From NCBI GenBank assembly GCA_025201345.1, contig JAIXMG010000002.1, positions 1,488,001 to 1,552,000 on the forward strand: 64,000 nucleotides of DNA, in the 5' to 3' direction. The notes under the pieces are model-generated. The model was not told where the DNA came from and did no database searches. It worked only from the letters and a program-made list of their open reading frames with translations. Positions 1-10,350 of this stretch are shown one piece after another. Positions within the stretch are counted from its first letter, which is position 1. Each line of letters starts with the position of its first letter. Source of the DNA: Thamnidium elegans. Taxonomy: Eukaryota; Mucoromycota; Mucoromycetes; Mucorales; Mucoraceae. The position numbers and the translations under genes were made by a program.

Positions 1-312
1 ATGCGCGTATAAATACTAATGCCAAATTTCGTTTTTTTTTTTTTATCAAATACATTTTGAATTAGTTGCTTTTTTTTTTCGTTAATTATTATGATGATAT
101 CAATATCTGGGTATAGTTTTCTAATGTTTAATTAGCTACTTTTTTTTTTTCCAAATCATGATCGAATCATGATAGCTTGTCATGTAGTATTAGACACGCG
201 TAAATAAAAGCTGAGTTAAAGCAAGATAAGAGTCACATCAATGCAACCTTATACTTTGACAAACTATTCCTAATAGAGGCTTAAAAAAATAAGACGTTTT
301 ATTTTTTACAAG
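1..312. other. Left-end intergenic DNA
   Basis: AT-rich sequence with several poly-T runs of 8-12 bases. I see no open frame, RNA gene or repeat unit that can be supported. It is the 3' flank of the minus-strand receiver gene that ends at 313. Confidence 0.5.
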
Positions 313-846
313 TTATTCAGAAGTGAAATAAGTAAAGTGTACGTCTTGATCAAATTGAGGCGTTGATAGGAAACGAATCAGTGCTTGTTCCAGTAAATGA
401 AGGTCTACAGGTTTACTCAAGCAATGATTCTAGATACATAGTAGAGAGAGAGAGAGAGAGAGATTTTAGAAAGAATATATGTATATAAAAGATAAGAAGG
501 TTGTTACCATGCCAATTTGTATATAGGTATCAACGGACTCAATTGAATCGTTGGTAGTAACAGCGATAATTGGAATAGTTTGACCATTCCTTCTTATGGA
601 TTTAGTGGTATCAATACCATTTAATAAAGGCATATCTATATCCAGTAAAATAATATCAAATTGAAACTGATTTACTAATTCAAGTGCTGCAATACCATTA
701 CTTGCTTCTTTTACTTCTAACTTTTTTTTGTTTAATAATTTATATAAACTTTTCTTCATTATCAAGATATTAATAGGATTATCATCCACAATTAACACAG
801 CTAGTCTTCTACACTTGTATTTTCGGGATACAGCACTTGTTTTCAT
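313..846 (-). CDS. Stand-alone response-regulator receiver domain protein
   Basis: Two exons, complement of 508-846 and 313-429, give 151 residues. The product is almost only a CheY-like REC domain. Visible are the acidic pair VDDN (D21, D22), the phospho-acceptor in LLDIDMP (D69), the switch Thr in AVTTND and the invariant Lys in the LSKPVD motif (K119). Exon 2 supplies the KPVD helix, and the joint at GM/NHCLSKP restores the usual alpha4-beta5 region, which supports the splice. Receivers of this type accept phosphate from histidine kinases, directly or through an Hpt relay. No DNA-binding or kinase domain is attached, so the output partner cannot be told. The ATG lies 17 codons before the first beta strand; an upstream exon cannot be excluded. 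The 78-bp intron holds a (GA)n tract. Confidence 0.85.
443..463. repeat. (GA)n microsatellite in intron
   Basis: About ten GA units just upstream (on the coding strand, downstream of the branch region) of the acceptor of the receiver-gene intron. Read on the minus strand it is a (CT)n polypyrimidine tract and may help acceptor recognition. Confidence 0.85.
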
Positions 847-982
847 AGTTTTTAAAAGGAAAAAATAAAGTATAAAAAAGAGAAAAGAAAAATAAATAAA
901 TAGAGCTAGTATGTATAATATACTTTTATTTATTTTTTTTAAAAAAAAAAAATTTATTCTAGACCATTTGGCCTGGGTGCTG

Positions 983-1004
983 TCTCTCTCTCTCTCTCTC
1001 TCTC
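983..1004. repeat. (TC)n microsatellite
   Basis: Eleven TC units in the upstream region of the minus-strand receiver gene. The surrounding 847-1334 interval shows no other gene or RNA I can support. Confidence 0.85.
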
Positions 1005-1334
1005 TTTTACAATAATTTAAGTAAATTATTGACTAATAAAATGCAGGTAACAAACGCAATTATAGAGTAACCATTTTTAACATAATTATTCGCTGTCTTT
1101 TGATTATAAACCTATTTTTACTTTATTTTTATTTTATTTTTTATATTGTAATGTAAAGTTGGGTCTTACCACATGTCGATCAGCTTGTCTTGAATCATAG
1201 TTGGCGTACCAAGTAGCAGTACTATCGTTTTTTGTCAACTATTCATATCATTTTTTTTTTTTTTAGTTTAGTCATTCACTATTATGATTATTTTATATTC
1301 GTAACATACACAACGTTTTACACATTCAATAACC

Positions 1335-1943
1335 ATGATGGAATTAGAGAGAAAAGGTATGTTTTTTTTCGGAGTGCAAACAAACAAAAAACTTTTTTTT
1401 TATGAACTGGAAACAATGCAAAAAAAAAAAGGTTACAAGTGACGTGCACTGTAAGTGCTTTTTAGTAGAACAGCAGGTGATGGAAATTTTTAAAATATTC
1501 TCCCTTTTCTTTATATATATTTTTTTTCTAGCTTATACATTTGTAATGTCAGGTAAAGTAATCAGTTTCTTTTTTATTTTAACAAGATGCAGCTCTAATA
1601 AAAACGAATAGACGGTTTATCAAAGCGTTCATTACCAGATGATATCGATTTACCTGCAACTATAGTCCTTGTAAGAGTATACACACACACATAAAAAAAT
1701 GTAATAATTAATATTTTTATCTAGTATGTTATACTCATCATACTAGGTGTTGGTATGTGCTTTTGTTTAAGGCGAGCAAATAGACTGATACCCAATCGAT
1801 TTAGTTTTCCTCTCGTAGATAGAGCAGAAGAAAGACAAAGAGGACAATACGATGTAGGTGTAGAAGAAGAAGGCTTATTGAGTGATTATAGCGACATGGA
1901 AGACGAGCAAGAAAACAACAATTCCTCCGTCAACACTAAATAA
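1335..1943 (+). CDS. Small single-pass membrane protein, unknown function
   Basis: Exons 1335-1356, 1612-1670 and 1725-1943 join in frame to give about 99 residues. A short polar N-terminus (MMELERKDGLSKRSLP) is followed by one hydrophobic segment around residues 23-43 (TIVLYVILIILGVGMCFC), then a basic RRANRLIP stretch and an acidic, Gln/Asn-rich tail (LLSDYSDMEDEQE). The basic residues after the membrane segment suggest a cytosolic tail. The first intron is long for this genome (255 bp) and contains a 21-bp block at 1532-1552, flanked by tag and gtaaag, that would also keep the frame; inclusion would add seven residues. I do not recognise the family. Confidence 0.6.
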
Positions 1944-2194
1944 TTTTTTTTTTCCCGCATAATACACACCCCATCGACATAGTGAATTTTTAAATTTCAC
2001 TATAGTTTTCACAAAAATAATTTAGTGTAACAAAATAAAAATGAAAAAAAAACGACTTAAATGAACCTTCACTAAGATAGTGAAAGATAGTGAAAAATGA
2101 CTATAGCCGATTTGCAGCTAAAAAAAATACGTCAACGCATTTTTTTTTTCTTTCTTTCTTCATTTATATTTTAAATAAATAAATAATACAAAAT

Positions 2195-2230
2195 GAACCC
2201 TACTTTTATCTTTAATTGAAAAAAGGGTTC
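2195..2230. repeat. Inverted repeat at 5' edge of Fanzor relic
   Basis: GAACCCT at 2195-2201 is mirrored by AGGGTTC at 2224-2230, with T-rich and A-rich extensions of both arms. It can form a hairpin right at the start of the Fanzor frame and may mark the element end or a transcript structure. Confidence 0.5.
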
Positions 2231-4081
2231 AAGATGGCGGAAAGTTGTCAAACAAAGTGACGTTATACAGAACAATAATTCAGAAATACAAGGGCTCTTA
2301 CATGAGACATTCGTCTTTTACACCAAAAAAATTGAGCAATGCATATCAAATAGCGGCGTGCGAAGCTACCAAAATCCAAACTGCCTACCATAATGCTATA
2401 ATTGTACAATTCGGAAACAAGCTGAGAACGACCATTAACAAAATGGTTAAACTTAAAGAACGTATATCTCACCTTACTGATGATATGAGAAAGAAAGGTT
2501 GTTCTGTTGAAGAGATCAAACTTGCTATTAAAAGTGATATCACAGGCCCTGTTACACAACTTAAACTAGCCATTTCGTCAAAAGATATAAATCAAATTCC
2601 AAAGGATTTTTTAGATCAAAAAGCTATACAACATGTTAACAACTTTATCTCATCTTACCCAAAGAATTACAAATTCAAAAAGGATTCTATTTACTATGAT
2701 GCAATAGAAAACTCGGTAAACCACCTGAAAGCTTATTTTAAGTTAGCAGAAATATGCGAATCGTACAAATTTAAACTATTCCAATGCCTCCCTTTGAGAA
2801 ATACATTTATACCATCAAATATGACTATAGATACTATGATCTTAAATAATCAGATCTTAAAAGACTCAAAAAGAAGCAAATTAGATAAATCATCTATATG
2901 GGGAAAAGTTGTCAATATATCTAACGAAGCTTTAAAAGATCAAGGCCCAAATAAATCAGTAAAGTTTAGAGGGACAATAATAACGGACGGTGTAGGAGTA
3001 TCAATAGTGAAGCAGAACTTTGAAACCTCAAAAAGTAGTACAAGTGGTCCTAAAAACAATGTTGTAAAAGAAGATTTTCAGTACATAGAAGAAATTCCTA
3101 AAGAAGAACTGCTCGCTACAAAAGGAAAAGCTGTACTTATTGATTCTGGTGGCCGAGACCTTTTATATTGTATGCACGAAGATAGTACAGCTAAGAAGAA
3201 GAAATTGTACCGCTACACGAGAAATCAAAAGGCTAAAGAACTAAAATCGGCAAAATTTAGAAAGCTTCGTCAACGATTTAAACCAACAAGTATTCAAGAG
3301 TGTGAAAATAAATTAAGTCAATACTCTTCGTCAACTGTTAACACTGATGCTTATGTCGAATATTTAAAAGTTAGAGCTCAAGTTTCTCCTTTGCTGGAAG
3401 AGTATTATGGCAATGAAGATATTGAAAAAAAAAATCAGAGGCAAGATAATTTGATTCCTTTCAGAAAGATGAAACTTTCATCATATGTCAATCAGATACA
3501 AGCAGACAAACGACTGTCAAAAAATCTTAGGAAATGATTGTATCCTTATTTTAAGAAATTGGTCTGCCTGTTATATGGAGTTTCAAGAACCAATTCGAGG
3601 GAAAGGAATGAGAAAAATGTTAAGAAAAGAAGGGTTTCAGGTTTATCTACTTGATGAATACAAAACCTCGAGTATCTGCCCATCTTGCGAACACCAACTT
3701 GAAACTTTTAAAGAATGTATTAACCCAAGACCATATCGACGTTCAAATAATCCTACTGTAAAATGTCATGGACTTTTAAGGTAAAAACTATATATTACTA
3801 TTATATGAATCAAAAAGCTTATATATAACCCCCGTTAATGTTTTAGATGCAAAAATCAAAAATGTTTAGATCCAAAGGTGCTTACAGAAGAGGATACAAA
3901 CTTTAGACTATGGAATAGAGACTTGGCTGCCGTCCTGAATTTCAGAAAAATTTTAATTAGTTTAAGGGAATCGGCAAGAAGACCTGAAGTTTTTTCGAGA
4001 GGAGAGAATCCCCTCACAGTTGGAAAAAAAACCACGTCTCCAGTAATTTTCCGCCCTTGTTATCGCTTTGGTAAACGTTAG
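2197..4081 (+). pseudogene. Decayed Fanzor (eukaryotic TnpB-like RuvC nuclease)
   Basis: An open frame runs from about 2197 to 3537, shifts frame near 3530, continues to 3780, and after an intron (3781-3846) ends at 4081. The long N-terminal part is Lys-rich and helical. RuvC-I is readable as LIDSGGRDLLYCM. After the frameshift come LLDEYKTSSICPSC, which has the DE[FY][RK]TS block plus the first zinc-ribbon CxxC, then KCHGLLR/CKNQKC with the second Cys set, and RuvC-III as LWNRDLAAVLNF with its Asp. This order (RuvC-I, DEYKTS, zinc ribbon, NRD) is that of Fanzor/TnpB proteins, RNA-guided DNA endonucleases of eukaryotic mobile elements. No clean ATG opens the frame: upstream ATGs at 2193 and 2234 are in other frames. 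I therefore call it a pseudogene. The catalytic Asp residues remain, so decay looks recent; an assembly error at 3530 is the alternative. Confidence 0.75.
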
Positions 4082-4103
4082 ATAGGTAAGAAATTAGTAA
4101 TTT

Positions 4104-4126
4104 GTACCACCTACTTTATTAGGTAC
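4104..4126. repeat. Short inverted repeat 3' of Fanzor relic
   Basis: GTACC at 4104-4108 pairs with GGTAC at 4122-4126, 23 bp after the Fanzor stop. In TnpB/Fanzor elements the guide (omega) RNA comes from the 3' end of the element, so this is where one would look for it. The arm is only 5 bp, so the assignment is speculative. Confidence 0.3.
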
Positions 4127-4201
4127 TAACATCTTTCCATTAACCAACAGGTTCTCTAATGAAAATAAAATAAAACATGACGGAGTTTTTAAGTATAGCA
4201 T

Positions 4202-4402
4202 CTGACATCATTTTTTGAGCAGGTGGCTTTTTTTTTTTTTTTTTTTTTTTTTTCGTATTGCTGCTTGTTTTGATTTTTTTTTTTCTTACTTTGTTTTTTC
4301 GGAGTGGTTTCATTGCTTGTTACCATCATTAACAAACTGAAAAGGTGAGTTAAACAGCAAACCCTTTTATATTTTTAAATAAACTTTTTTATAAAAAAAT
4401 TC

Positions 4403-4440
<38 letters not shown>
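4202..4440. other. Poly-T rich interval upstream of CK2 beta
   Basis: Contains T tracts of up to about 27 bases at 4228-4253 and 4407-4437, and a plausible 5' UTR intron (gtgagt at 4345, tatag before 4494) belonging to the casein kinase II beta gene. No coding frame is seen. Confidence 0.45.
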
Positions 4441-4442
<2 letters not shown>

Positions 4443-4665
4443 CGACTACTATTTTTTAAAATTTTTTTTATATTTATTTTCTTCTTTATATAGAATTAAC
4501 GATTCGGAACAGGGCTTAAAACAGTCAACTGTACCAAACAAGAAACAAAAAACTAAAGCAAAAAGTAAAAAAAAAAAAAAAAAAAAAAGAAAAAGAAAAA
4601 GAAAAAGAGGAAAAAAGAGAAAAAGAGAGAGATTGCTAATCTTTTGTATTTTATTAGTGGATGAT

Positions 4666-5492
4666 ATGAGTAGTGGATCTGATAGTGATTATGCCAAGTA
4701 CTGGATTGATTGGTTTTTGGAAACAAAAGGAAATGAATATTATTGTGAAATTGATGAAGAGTATATATTAGATCGTTTCAACTTGACTGGTTTAAACGTC
4801 GAAGTACAACAATATTATGCTGAAGCTTTGGATATGATTACAGATAACTTGGGTAAAATTTTATAGTTTGCATAGCAAAAAGAAAAAGAAACTAACGTTT
4901 TTGTGTGTGTGTGTGTGTAGAGGAAGAAAGATTCGATGAGAAGGCAAGAGACCAGATTGAAAGAGCAGCTCGTCATTTATATGGTTTAATTCACGCTCGT
5001 TTCGTAATTACAACTCGCGGTTTAGCAAAGATGGTAACATTTTTTTGTTTTTTTTTCTTGTATAAAATGTTATCAAGGCTTTTTTATTAACGTGTTAATT
5101 GTTAGCTTGATAAATATAAGAAGGCTGAATTTGGTAGATGTCCACGTGTACTTTGCAACCTTCAACCTCTTTTACCAGTTGGGTTATCTGATGTTCCAGT
5201 CACTAAAACTGTAAAATTGTATTGTCCCCGTTGTGAGGATATTTACAACCCTAAATCATCTCGTCATGCATCCATTGATGGTGCTTATTTTGGTACCTCA
5301 TTCCCTCATATGCTTTTCCAAGCTCATCCTAATTATATGCCTACAAAATCAACTGATCGTTATGAGCCTCGTATCTTTGGCTTCAAGATTCATCAAATTG
5401 CTGAACAACATAGATGGCAAGACCGTGCCCGTGAAGAATATTTAAAGAAAGCAAACGAAAAAAAGGAACAAAATGCTACTGATTTAGTGTAG
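4666..5492 (+). CDS. CKB1: Casein kinase II regulatory (beta) subunit
   Basis: Exons 4666-4852, 4921-5033 and 5106-5492 give 228 residues, close to the family norm. The beta subunit dimerises and holds two catalytic alpha subunits to form the CK2 tetramer, a constitutive Ser/Thr kinase of nucleus and cytosol. The N-terminal [17 protein letters not shown] block, the acidic [15 protein letters not shown] segment and the zinc-binding Cys set C112, C117, C140 and C143 (RCPRVLC and YCPRCEDIY) that forms the dimer interface are all present, followed by the conserved FGTSFPHML and PRIFGFKI stretches. The start at 4666 is chosen because it opens the conserved MSSGSDS; the in-frame upstream codons lie in poly-purine DNA. 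CKB1 or CKB2 paralogy cannot be decided. Confidence 0.95.
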
Positions 5493-5757
5493 TTTTCTTT
5501 TTTTTACTTTTTTAATTATAATTCAAATGTATATTTCTTTTTTTTTTTTTTTTTTTTTTTTTGTACTATTTTCTTCCTTTATCTCTCTCTCTCTCTTTCT
5601 CTGTCTCTTTTTCTCTGTGTGTGTATATCTTTTTCTTTTCTTTTTTTAACTGGTCTAAAATAAATGCTGATATTTTGACAGTTCATTGTGTGTGTTTTTT
5701 TGTGGTCATTATTTAAAGTAAAGGGCAATAATCAATTTATACTCTCTCTCTTTTTTC

Positions 5758-6399
5758 ATGACTTTATTATTTTTTATTTTACTATTACTGGTTACATTTA
5801 CTCATGCTCTTCCATACTGTCATAAATCTTCAAAATTAACACAATATTGGATACCAAAAGAAGGTGAACAAGATATGAGAAACGACGGTACATCTATTCT
5901 ACTTGATGGTACTAAAACCAAGAAGCTTTTAACCATTAAAGGTGATATTATCGCAAAAGTATCCGCAACCACATTTGAAAAATTTCAAATGGAAGGTACT
6001 GGTTTACTTCGTTCTGGTATCATGGTCAATTTGGATACTGACATTAACTCTTTTATTAAACTGGATCGTATTATCACTCCTTACGGTCTAGGTACTTCCA
6101 ATGGTCTGGTACCTTGGGTCAGTATAGCTTCAAACGATATCAAAAAGGGTTCTTTGTTATATATTAAAGAATTGGATGGTTTAAAATTACCTGGTAATAA
6201 AATCCATAATGGTTGTGTTCGTGTAGATGATCGTGGTTGGAGTCTAAGCGGCTGTCATATCGACTTCTTCGTTCTTCAATTTAAAGCTTACAAGTCTTTA
6301 ACTGCAACTATACCAGATAATGTCACTATAGAGCTTTCAAAGACTTGTATTATTCAAGATTATGTCACTGAATCCATAAAAAAGTGGGCTGTTCTTTAA
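5758..6399 (+). CDS. Secreted protein with 3D/double-psi beta-barrel-like domain
   Basis: A single exon of 213 codons. Residues 1-18 (MTLLFFILLLLVTFTHAL) form a signal peptide. The body contains a segment like the 3D/DPBB fold found in RlpA, MltA and barwin-like proteins: an ITPYGLG stretch, KGSLLYIKELDG and GCVRVDDRGWSLSGCHIDFFV, matching the glycine-aspartate pattern of that superfamily (entry of the form D..G..I.G..ID.F). Paired cysteines in that region may form disulphides. Members act on or bind cell-wall polysaccharide, but the substrate here cannot be predicted. The gene follows CK2 beta on the same strand with a 265-bp gap full of T and CT runs, so it has its own promoter. Confidence 0.6.
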   Translation: MTLLFFILLLLVTFTHALPYCHKSSKLTQYWIPKEGEQDMRNDGTSILLDGTKTKKLLTIKGDIIAKVSATTFEKFQMEGTGLLRSGIMVNLDTDINSFIKLDRIITPYGLGTSNGLVPWVSIASNDIKKGSLLYIKELDGLKLPGNKIHNGCVRVDDRGWSLSGCHIDFFVLQFKAYKSLTATIPDNVTIELSKTCIIQDYVTESIKKWAVL

Positions 6400-7409
6400 C
6401 TCAATCATTTTTTCTTAGACAATAAAATTTAGAAATCATGTACTTTTTATAATCGAACATTTTATTCATTATGTTGTACATACTCATACTTACACAGAAA
6501 TAAAAATGCAGCGTGGCGACCAATATAAGTAGAGTCTAATATCGCAGCTTTTTATTCTGATGTAAAGGGATAAAGAGAAGAAATTTAAGGTTTATGGTTA
6601 CCGATAAACCGGTTCCGAGACGACGAGTATCTCCGCTATAACAGAGCTTTTACATTGTCACTAAAAAAAAAGAGAGAGAGGAATGGTAATTTGAAAAGAA
6701 CAGGTAGCCAAGAACACATCTATAAATGAAACTGAGAGAGTGAATGCGCTTTGAATAAAACGCCAGCTTAAGGCTCGCTTAGCCGAAACGTCAAGTAAAA
6801 AAAAAAAGAAGCTTTTAAACAGTAACTACGCGCTCTGTGTTTTTTTAGTAAAAATATTATTTTAGATGTATTAGACGCGTCTGAAATAGCACTTTAATAT
6901 CATTGTTTAACATTAAAGATATAGTTCTAACGACTAGCTTTTACTATATAAAAGGATCATTTTCCTGACTCTTAATTATACCTTATTTTAATCACTGTTA
7001 AAATTACTTTTTCATGTAAAAAATAAATATTCTAAAAAAGATGAAGGATTATAATGATTTAAATAGTTCTTGAGCTTACTCCCGGCTACTGCACGAAAAA
7101 AAAATATGTTGTATATCTTTATTGTTACTAATTAAAATAAGACAGAGCTATGTGCTGAAATGACCCATAACTAATTACTTTCTCTATCTATTCAATTATT
7201 ATCCTTTTGTCTAACTATATATTTGGACAATTCAGAAAAATGTTTGCGGAGGGAGGATATGATTATAATGAAAATCCTTTTAATGAGGGAGGTTTACTCT
7301 ATCTTGAATCAATTCAAGAGAATATAAATTTGTTTATGAATAATCTTAAAGATACTCATCGGGATAAAAGGCACATAATCGACTGAGTATTTCAAATATC
7401 GTGTCCAGA
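6400..7409. other. Gene-poor interval with short ORF
   Basis: No complete gene is visible. At 7241-7384 there is an ATG frame of 47 codons (MFAEGGYDYNENPFNEGG...) whose FNEG-containing start resembles the first residues of the transposase relic at 18945; it stops 25 bp before the MITE at 7410. The rest is AT-rich with no motif I can name. Confidence 0.4.
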
Positions 7410-7557
7410 TACAGTGGCGGCCCTATTTAAGGGCGGTCGAAATTCTCAGGAAATCCACCGTTAAATCGATTATTAGTGATAATAGCGGTGTTAAAGCGGG
7501 GTGCCTTGGAGAAATTCACCCTTAAATCGAACGTCCTTAAATAGAGTCACTACTGTA
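7410..7557. mobile_element. Tc1/mariner-type MITE
   Basis: A 148-bp palindromic element bounded by TA. The left end reads TACAGTGGCGGCCCTATTTA and the reverse complement of the right end TACAGTAGTGACTCTATTTA, so the terminal inverted repeats start with CAGT inside a TA target duplication. Similarity continues inward for about 60 bases per arm, leaving almost no unique centre. The structure is that of a non-autonomous miniature element mobilised by a Tc1/mariner/pogo transposase. No transposase is encoded inside. Confidence 0.85.
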
Positions 7558-7989
7558 AAGTATTGTATGGTAAATAGAGAAGTCTAGATGTCTCAAGGTA
7601 GAGAATTGAGGAAACAGCGGAGGATGTGAGTAATCTGTTCAATACTGAGCATCTGTGCGGTACATTTTTAGTGTGAAGAACCGAATGTCTTGCTTAACAG
7701 GGCATCATATATTGAAGTGCGAGAAGTCCTCTATGTCTTCACAGAGTAAATACAAGTGCTCGTAGGGCGAATTTTCTTTCGACACAAATTAAAACCATGA
7801 GGATTTTTGTTACATAGGACTCTATACCAAAGGTTTATCGCTGATAGTAGCATGGTAGCGAACCAGAATACTTTCAATCATTTTTGGGGGTATGAAACTT
7901 CCAAAAATCCCACTACGTACACTACACAGACCCTGGTTTTCAAGCACAGTTTTTTTTTTTTTTTTTTTTTATTTCTTTCTTTGTTCTAC
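7558..7989. other. Upstream region of the Sls1-like gene
   Basis: Sequence of slightly higher GC than its surroundings with stops in all frames; perhaps decayed mobile DNA beside the MITE. A 23-base T tract at 7950-7971 lies just before the Sls1-like start. The reading frame open from 7807 runs through the T tract and is not convincing as coding. Confidence 0.4.
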
Positions 7990-10206
7990 ATGTCAAATAT
8001 ATTAAAAAAAAATCTGTTCAGGATCTGTACCAGGCCTTCGATATCTATCAGCTCCAAACGCTGTTTTTCAGTTTCACAACACTACCTAAATGAAGAAGGA
8101 ACTCCACAATTCTCAAAACAACGAGTTGAAGATATTCTTGCCGAATTCGAAAAGCCGTTAGTGGATTCCGAACCTGATCAATTAGATCCTCGTACAATTT
8201 TATTAGATTCAGTAGAAAAGTTTAAGCCTAGACGAGATGTTATATCTACAAAGAATATGGAAAGGTTGCGTACACAATTAAGTAACGCATATACAGTTGA
8301 TCAGTTAGGTACTATTGTCGTTGCACACAAGTTGGTGAAAAAGCGTTTAAAGAAGGCTCAGTTAGTAAACAGTATTATTGAAAAGCATTGGGGTATCAAG
8401 ACAGCAGAACAAATAAAACAGGAGGAAAGAGAAAGACAGTTGGATTTAGTAAAACAAAACTTCCCTGCTTCTCGTCAGCAGTTGTTTTTTATTATTGGAG
8501 ACAATGGAAGTACCATTAGAGAGATCGAACAAGAGAATCAAGTCAAAGTAACCATCGATGTTAATTCAAATGAGTATATTGTTGAAGGTCCCTCTGCTTC
8601 AGTTGCTAAAGCAAAAAATGAGATTTTGACACATTTAAATATTAAAGAAGACACCATGGATGTTCCTGCAGATATTGCAGCAAATCAAGAATTAAAGACT
8701 GAAATTGCAAATACTTTAATTGATATTTCAAAGGTTGCCGGTTCATTTATCACATTAGAAAATGACAAGGTAATTATATATATATATATATATATACAGG
8801 TAAAAAATGAAAACTAAACGTTATATATCTAGTTTTGCTTTGCTAGTATATCGGATGATTCAATGGAAAATGCTAAACGATTATTAAAGTTGACGTTGAA
8901 AGAGGTAAAGAAATCAAGTTTTTTTTTTTTTTTTTTGTACTGGTTATTAACCTGATTTTTTTTATGCGTGTAGTTCACTAGAAAGAATGAAACCGATCAT
9001 ACGATTACACATACAAACGCAGAATATACAGTATTACCATTTCACGATCCATCATCAATGTCCTTCTACGACAGAAAATTAAATTGGAATAGATTAGAGA
9101 CCAATAAACATGATAGCAGGTTCAAGTTGGCAGGTAGCGAACAAGAGTAAGTATGAGCTTAAGCATGTTATTACTTTGCACTAAAAAATCAAGTGACAGG
9201 ATTGAAACGTTACAAGATGTAAAGGATTTATTATTAGAACCATTTAAACAAGAATTAGATAATATATCAATGGAAGCCAGGTTCGGTCGCCTTTTATTCC
9301 AAAATGTCAATAATGGTAGTACAACACAAATTTTGGATCTTTATAAAAATAGAACATTATTCTTTAATACGTAAGTAGTAGTTAAACACATACCTATATT
9401 ACACAACTAAAAAATAATAATAGTATGCCTCCTCGTCAATTGACTTTACCATTCATACCTTTAACACTTGGTAATGGAGCTCTTCAAAGATCTGTACAAT
9501 TAAGTTATATCAACCAAGACAGTTTATCCAACGCAACCGATAAAGACATCGAATTAAAGAAGCTTAATGTAGAATTCGATATAAATGAAAATGGCGAAAT
9601 GGTATTAAAACATATTGCTGGTATCAAGAAACAATCTATTATTGATATTTTGGGAATTTACGGGTAAAAAAAAAAAAAAAAAAACTATAATTAAACTTGA
9701 TTACATATTAATTTTTTTTTTATTGTGCATAGAAATGTTGATATTCGCTTATTAGCAAACCAATGTCAAGATTACTTAAATCATCAAGAGTTAACTGAAC
9801 AGTGTAAATTAACTGGGTATGTAGTAATAACGATAGTTTACGCTTATTACGCTACTAATATTATCCTTTTATTAGCTATAGTGAATTAAGTGCACCTAGA
9901 AAACATTTGATTGATAATAACAATATGATACTTTCTGATGTAACTTTTGTAAATAAGAAGTTATATCTTGTTGATAAAAATCTTGTTACTGTAAATCGAA
10001 TTGACCAACAAGATAAAAGAGCCAGTAGAACTGAACTTGTTGTAAGTTTTTTTATTTATTGAAAATAAACTTGTATTAATGCCCTTTTTTTTTATTTTTA
10101 GGCTCACTCAGTTGATCCTGAAACTATGGATTTATCAAATGCCGTTGATAGATGGCCGTCCTTCTCGACTTTATTATCAAAGTTGGCAAACAACTGGAAA
10201 TACTAA
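7990..10206 (+). CDS. Sls1-like mitochondrial inner-membrane regulator
   Basis: Eight exons (7990-8769, 8833-8904, 8974-9146, 9200-9370, 9424-9663, 9733-9816, 9876-10041, 10102-10206) give 596 residues. The N-terminus MSNILKKNLFRICTRPSISI is basic and Ser-rich, as a mitochondrial presequence should be. Around residues 95-140 there is a block with YTVDQLGTIVVAHKL and LKKAQLVNSIIEKHWG, typical of the SLS family, followed by KH-like RNA-binding segments (FFIIGDNGSTIREIEQENQV and AGSFITLENDK). Yeast Sls1 couples mitochondrial transcription and translation at the inner membrane. Every intron joint keeps the frame. The start is the ATG that opens the presequence; the open frame extends upstream only through a poly-T run. 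The RasGEF gene starts 144 bp after the stop. Confidence 0.8.
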
Positions 10207-10350
10207 ATATTTGTTGTCAAATGATCCACGTGATCAAAAAAAACCAGAAAGAATAAAACAACCCCTTAATCTGCATATATTTTCAGCCCTTTTTTTTATC
10301 TTTTTCCTCTTTCTTTCTTTTTTTTTCTTGTGTGTATACCACTTTTAACT

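Noticed and set aside
4633..4665. Earlier CK2 beta start ([11 protein letters not shown])
   Set aside because: Codons lie in an intron-like or 5' UTR stretch ending attag; the conserved MSSGSDS starts at 4666. An upstream exon is possible but not seen.
7807..7989. N-terminal extension of the Sls1-like protein
   Set aside because: It passes through a 22-base T run giving poly-Phe; the ATG at 7990 opens a good presequence.
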